DNA from: Dehalococcoidia bacterium
Lineage (GTDB): Bacteria; Chloroflexota; Dehalococcoidia; Dehalococcoidales; RBG-16-60-22
Assembly: GCA_030615655.1 (NCBI GenBank)
Contig: JAUWYU010000017.1
Coordinates: 1 to 16,362, forward strand
DNA length: 16,362 bases
Reading direction: 5' to 3'
Both the position numbers and the translations under genes were made by a program. Position 1 is the first letter of the stretch. The number at the start of each line of letters is the position of its first letter. The notes beneath the pieces are model-generated. The model did not search any database and was not told the origin of the DNA. It saw only the letters and a list, made by a program, of their open reading frames with translations. Positions 14,243 to 16,362 of the stretch are shown one piece after another.

Positions 14243-14272
14243 AATATATCATCATAATCGGCGCTATGTCAA
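14243..14272 (-). promoter_or_regulatory. Promoter of etfB-etfA
   Basis: On the minus strand TTGACA (complement of 14267-14272), an 18-base spacer and TATATT (complement of 14243-14248) form a strong sigma-70-type promoter. The -35 box lies inside the last codons of prmC and transcription would start about 55 bases before etfB. Confidence 0.7.
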
Positions 14273-15103
14273 ACACAGGCTAACTACCCGCTCTATGCCG
14301 GCTAAATCATTGGTGACTTCAATTTGAGACGATGGGAAAATTTGGCCGAAAAGGTCGGTAACGGCCTTTGCCTGCCCCTGCCCTATCTCCAGGAGTATGC
14401 ATCCGCCGGGTCGAAGCTTGCTGCCTGCCTGATAGCATAAACTGTTTATACCGGCCAGCCCATCGGGTCCGCCATTCAACGCCAGCACCGGCTCGAAACT
14501 TAACGGACCGCTTCGAGGCAATTCCACTTCTCTTACGTAAGGCAGATTGGCTACTATCAGGTCAACAGGTTCGGGTAGAGGCTCAAGCATATCGCCTTGC
14601 AGAAGGCAGATTCTATCTATAACTTCGTGCTTGCAGCAGTTGACTCTGGCGACTTCCAGCGCCGCAGCCGATACATCGGTGGCGTAAATTTTAGCTTCAT
14701 GGATGTTTAATGCCAGACTTACGGCAATAGAGCCGCAGCCAGTGCCGATGTCAGCGACTATGGATATTGGGCGGTTCCGAGCCAGGCTGATGGCCTTTTC
14801 TACCAGCAGCTCGCTTTCCGGTCTGGGAATAAGGACATTATGTTCGACATGGAAATCGAGGCCAAAAAACTCGCGGTGACCGGTGATATAGGCTGAGGGT
14901 TCGCCTCGCAGACGGCGCTCGAATAGTTGTCTCATGGTTTCCTCATGTGCAGGACTCAAATCAACCTCGAGGTCCAAGTAAAGTCGGGTACGGTTTATTC
15001 CCAGCACATGTCTCAGGAGAAGCTCACCTTCCAGAGAGGCATCGTCGATATTATTATCCGCAAGAACCCCGCGAGCATGAGCCAGTGCCTGTTTAAGGTT
15101 CAT
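14264..15103 (-). CDS. prmC: Release factor glutamine methyltransferase PrmC (HemK)
   Basis: This enzyme uses S-adenosylmethionine to methylate the glutamine of the GGQ motif in release factors, raising termination efficiency. The 279 residues show an N-terminal helical release-factor-binding domain with YITGHREFFGLDFHV (72-86) and LIPRPESELLVE (91-102), then a Rossmann methyltransferase domain with motif I VADIGTGCGSIAVSLAL (116-132) and motif II ATDVSAAALEVA. The catalytic motif, normally NPPY, reads NLPY (186-189) in DLIVANLPYVREVELP; CTG at residue 187 is one base from the Pro codon CCG. The ATG overlaps the prfA stop by four bases (ATGA), so synthesis is coupled to its substrate. Identity is secure from motifs plus context; the motif change may lower or alter activity or be a lineage variant. 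Confidence 0.93.
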   Translation of the reverse strand: MNLKQALAHARGVLADNNIDDASLEGELLLRHVLGINRTRLYLDLEVDLSPAHEETMRQLFERRLRGEPSAYITGHREFFGLDFHVEHNVLIPRPESELLVEKAISLARNRPISIVADIGTGCGSIAVSLALNIHEAKIYATDVSAAALEVARVNCCKHEVIDRICLLQGDMLEPLPEPVDLIVANLPYVREVELPRSGPLSFEPVLALNGGPDGLAGINSLCYQAGSKLRPGGCILLEIGQGQAKAVTDLFGQIFPSSQIEVTNDLAGIERVVSLCLT

Positions 15104-16170
15104 ACTGCCTGTTCCCCTAGCTGTTTGGCTTGCTCGGTGGTAGCCACAGCATCAATAAGCTCATCAAGCTCTCCTTCCAGAACCCGGGGCAGGTTATGAA
15201 GGGTAAGATTGATGCGGTGGTCGGAAATCCGGTCCTGCGGGAAATTATAGGTTCTTATCTTTTCAGCGCGGTCACCCGTGCCTACCTGTGAACGCCGGTC
15301 CGAAGTTATCTGCTCATCTTGTTTTTGCCGCTCCATGTCCATGATCCGTGCCCGGAGCACTGACATGGCTTTTGCCTTATTCTGGAGCTGTGAGCGCTCA
15401 TCCTGGCAGACGACAACCATCCCGGTGGGCAGGTGAGTTATGCGGATAGCCGTGGCTACCTTATTTACATGCTGGCCGCCGGCACTGCCGCTATGGAAAA
15501 TGTCAATCTTGAGGTCGTCAGGATTGACGGCAATATCTACCTCTTCAGCCTTGGGCAGGACGGCCACCGTAGCCGTAGAAGTATGAATTCTGCCGGAGGA
15601 TTCCGTGACGGGCACTCGCTGTACCCGATGAACCCCCCTTTCGTATTTCAGTCGGCTGAAAGCTCCTTTACCTCTTATCTCGAATATGATTTCCTTGAAA
15701 CCGCCAATGCCGCTTTCGTTCATACTGATAATCTTGGTCTGCCAGCCTCTAGTTTGGGCATAACGACTGTACATACGAAAGAGGTCGGCGGCAAAAAGCG
15801 CGGCTTCATCGCCTCCGGCTCCAGCCCGAATTTCCGTGATAATATCCTTCTCATCATTGGGGTCTTTAGGCAGCAGTGCCATCTTCAACTCCTGTGTCAG
15901 TCCATTGAGCTGGTTTTCCAGAGTTTCTATCTCCTGCTTGGCCAGGGCCGTCATCTCCTCATCAAGCCTATCGTCCAGCATGGCCTTGGTCTCTTCCAAT
16001 GACCTGGTGATTGCCTTGTACTCCCGGTATGCCGTCACCAGACTTTCGATGGAAGCTCTCTCTTTGGCCAGCGCCTGTAGTTGATTAAGGTCAGTCGCCA
16101 CCTCGGGCTGAGCCATTTTCTCATCTATTTCCTGATAACGCTTTTCGATTATCTCCAGTTGTGCTATCAT
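15100..16170 (-). CDS. prfA: Peptide chain release factor 1
   Basis: RF1 recognises UAA and UAG in the ribosomal A site and triggers peptidyl-tRNA hydrolysis. At 356 residues it matches the usual RF1 length. The stop-codon reading tripeptide is PVT (187-189) in RVQRVPVTESSGRIHTS, the PxT class of RF1, not the SPF of RF2. The catalytic loop SGSAGGQHVNKV holds GGQ at 231-233. Further RF1 signatures are EIRAGAGGDEAALFAADLFRMY (113-134, abbreviated family GGxE/D region), CQDERSQLQNKAKA and RTYNFPQDRISDHRINLTL. It is the first gene of the prfA-prmC unit, with a good promoter and a short leader. The ribosome-binding site is modest (GCAGGA close to the ATG, or AAGGA further up). Confidence 0.97.
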   Translation of the reverse strand: MIAQLEIIEKRYQEIDEKMAQPEVATDLNQLQALAKERASIESLVTAYREYKAITRSLEETKAMLDDRLDEEMTALAKQEIETLENQLNGLTQELKMALLPKDPNDEKDIITEIRAGAGGDEAALFAADLFRMYSRYAQTRGWQTKIISMNESGIGGFKEIIFEIRGKGAFSRLKYERGVHRVQRVPVTESSGRIHTSTATVAVLPKAEEVDIAVNPDDLKIDIFHSGSAGGQHVNKVATAIRITHLPTGMVVVCQDERSQLQNKAKAMSVLRARIMDMERQKQDEQITSDRRSQVGTGDRAEKIRTYNFPQDRISDHRINLTLHNLPRVLEGELDELIDAVATTEQAKQLGEQAV

Positions 16171-16193
16171 TGTCCTGCCGTTTCCTTATTAAA

Positions 16194-16222
16194 ATTATAA
16201 CACAGCGACAGATAGCGCTCAA
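16194..16222 (-). promoter_or_regulatory. Promoter of prfA-prmC
   Basis: On the minus strand TTGAGC (complement of 16217-16222), a 17-base spacer and a perfect TATAAT (complement of 16194-16199). The predicted start lies about 17 bases before the prfA ATG, giving a very short leader. Confidence 0.75.
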
Positions 16223-16233
16223 AGCTGAGAAAA

Positions 16234-16263
16234 TTGACAACACACCAAAAGGTAGACTATAAT
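16234..16263 (+). promoter_or_regulatory. Consensus promoter firing out of the right edge
   Basis: TTGACA (16234-16239), an 18-base spacer and TATAAT (16258-16263): both hexamers are perfect. Its -35 box is 11 bases from the -35 box of the prfA promoter, so the two are arranged back to back. The remaining 99 bases show no recognisable RNA or gene start, so the product is outside the window. Confidence 0.8.
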
Positions 16264-16362
16264 CAAGCGTGTTCAAGGCCCCGGATGTAGATGTCCAGCA
16301 TTTTTATTAAAACGGGTCGGAGTCTGAGCTTGATGCCAGCAAGTGGCCACCGATTAATCAAC

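Noticed and set aside
15433..16002. Plus-strand 189-codon frame
   Set aside because: It is antisense to prfA and overlaps its GGQ and PVT coding regions; long only because of codon bias on the real strand.
1..16362. CRISPR arrays, insertion sequences, tRNA or rRNA genes
   Set aside because: None was recognised on reading; there are no regularly spaced repeats, transposase motifs or cloverleaf-like sequences, and the Xer gene lacks flanking att-like duplications.

Overview
The window reads as an ordinary bacterial chromosome segment with densely packed genes and mid-range GC. The type IV pilus machinery has no secretin (PilQ) or PilP gene, the pilin has an E-R-H-N-V-Q-T-A-x-M-A-M-M-A-D helix of a style I associate with Chloroflexota, and a stand-alone EF-G paralogue is present. 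Together these suggest a Chloroflexota bacterium, possibly class Dehalococcoidia. That placement is inference (roughly 60 percent) and could not be checked by search.

Layout. (1) 1-351: non-coding leader with a CCCCT-N6-AGGGG palindrome and a tandem 19-nt repeat just upstream of a type IV pilin gene (352-717, +). A strong hairpin at 771-817 separates the pilin gene from the convergent pilus motor operon. (2) 6832 down to 869, minus strand: pilB, pilC, pilO, a fused pilM-pilN, and pilT, tightly spaced and in part translationally coupled. They encode the extension ATPase, platform, alignment complex and retraction ATPase of a type IV pilus. (3) 6833-7066: divergent promoter region that also holds a dif-like inverted repeat right in front of a Xer recombinase gene. 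(4) 7067-12308, plus strand: xer recombinase, a small tail-anchored membrane protein, protein-isoaspartate methyltransferase, two tandem nitroreductase paralogues and an EF-G-like GTPase. Spacing of 18 to 68 nt suggests one or a few transcripts. (5) 14182 down to 12332, minus strand: etfB-etfA, an electron transfer flavoprotein, with its own consensus-like promoter overlapping the end of prmC. (6) 16170 down to 14264, minus strand: prfA-prmC, peptide release factor 1 and the methyltransferase that modifies its GGQ glutamine, overlapping by ATGA. (7) 16171-16362: back-to-back strong promoters, one for prfA and one perfect-hexamer promoter firing out of the window.

How the genes work together. 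The pilin and the BCO-MN-T operon should build and retract a pilus across a single membrane, but prepilin peptidase is not in the window. prfA and prmC form a known enzyme-substrate pair. etfB and etfA form an obligate heterodimer whose dehydrogenase partners lie elsewhere. The plus-strand cluster mixes chromosome maintenance, protein repair, flavin redox and translation-factor functions without an obvious common pathway.

No wholly new system is evident. The points most worth a second look are the PilM-PilN fusion with weakened nucleotide loops, the dif-like site in front of xer, the pilin leader repeats, the EF-G paralogue with His replaced by Tyr in G3, the NLPY motif in PrmC, and the patchwork identity of the nitroreductase pair.
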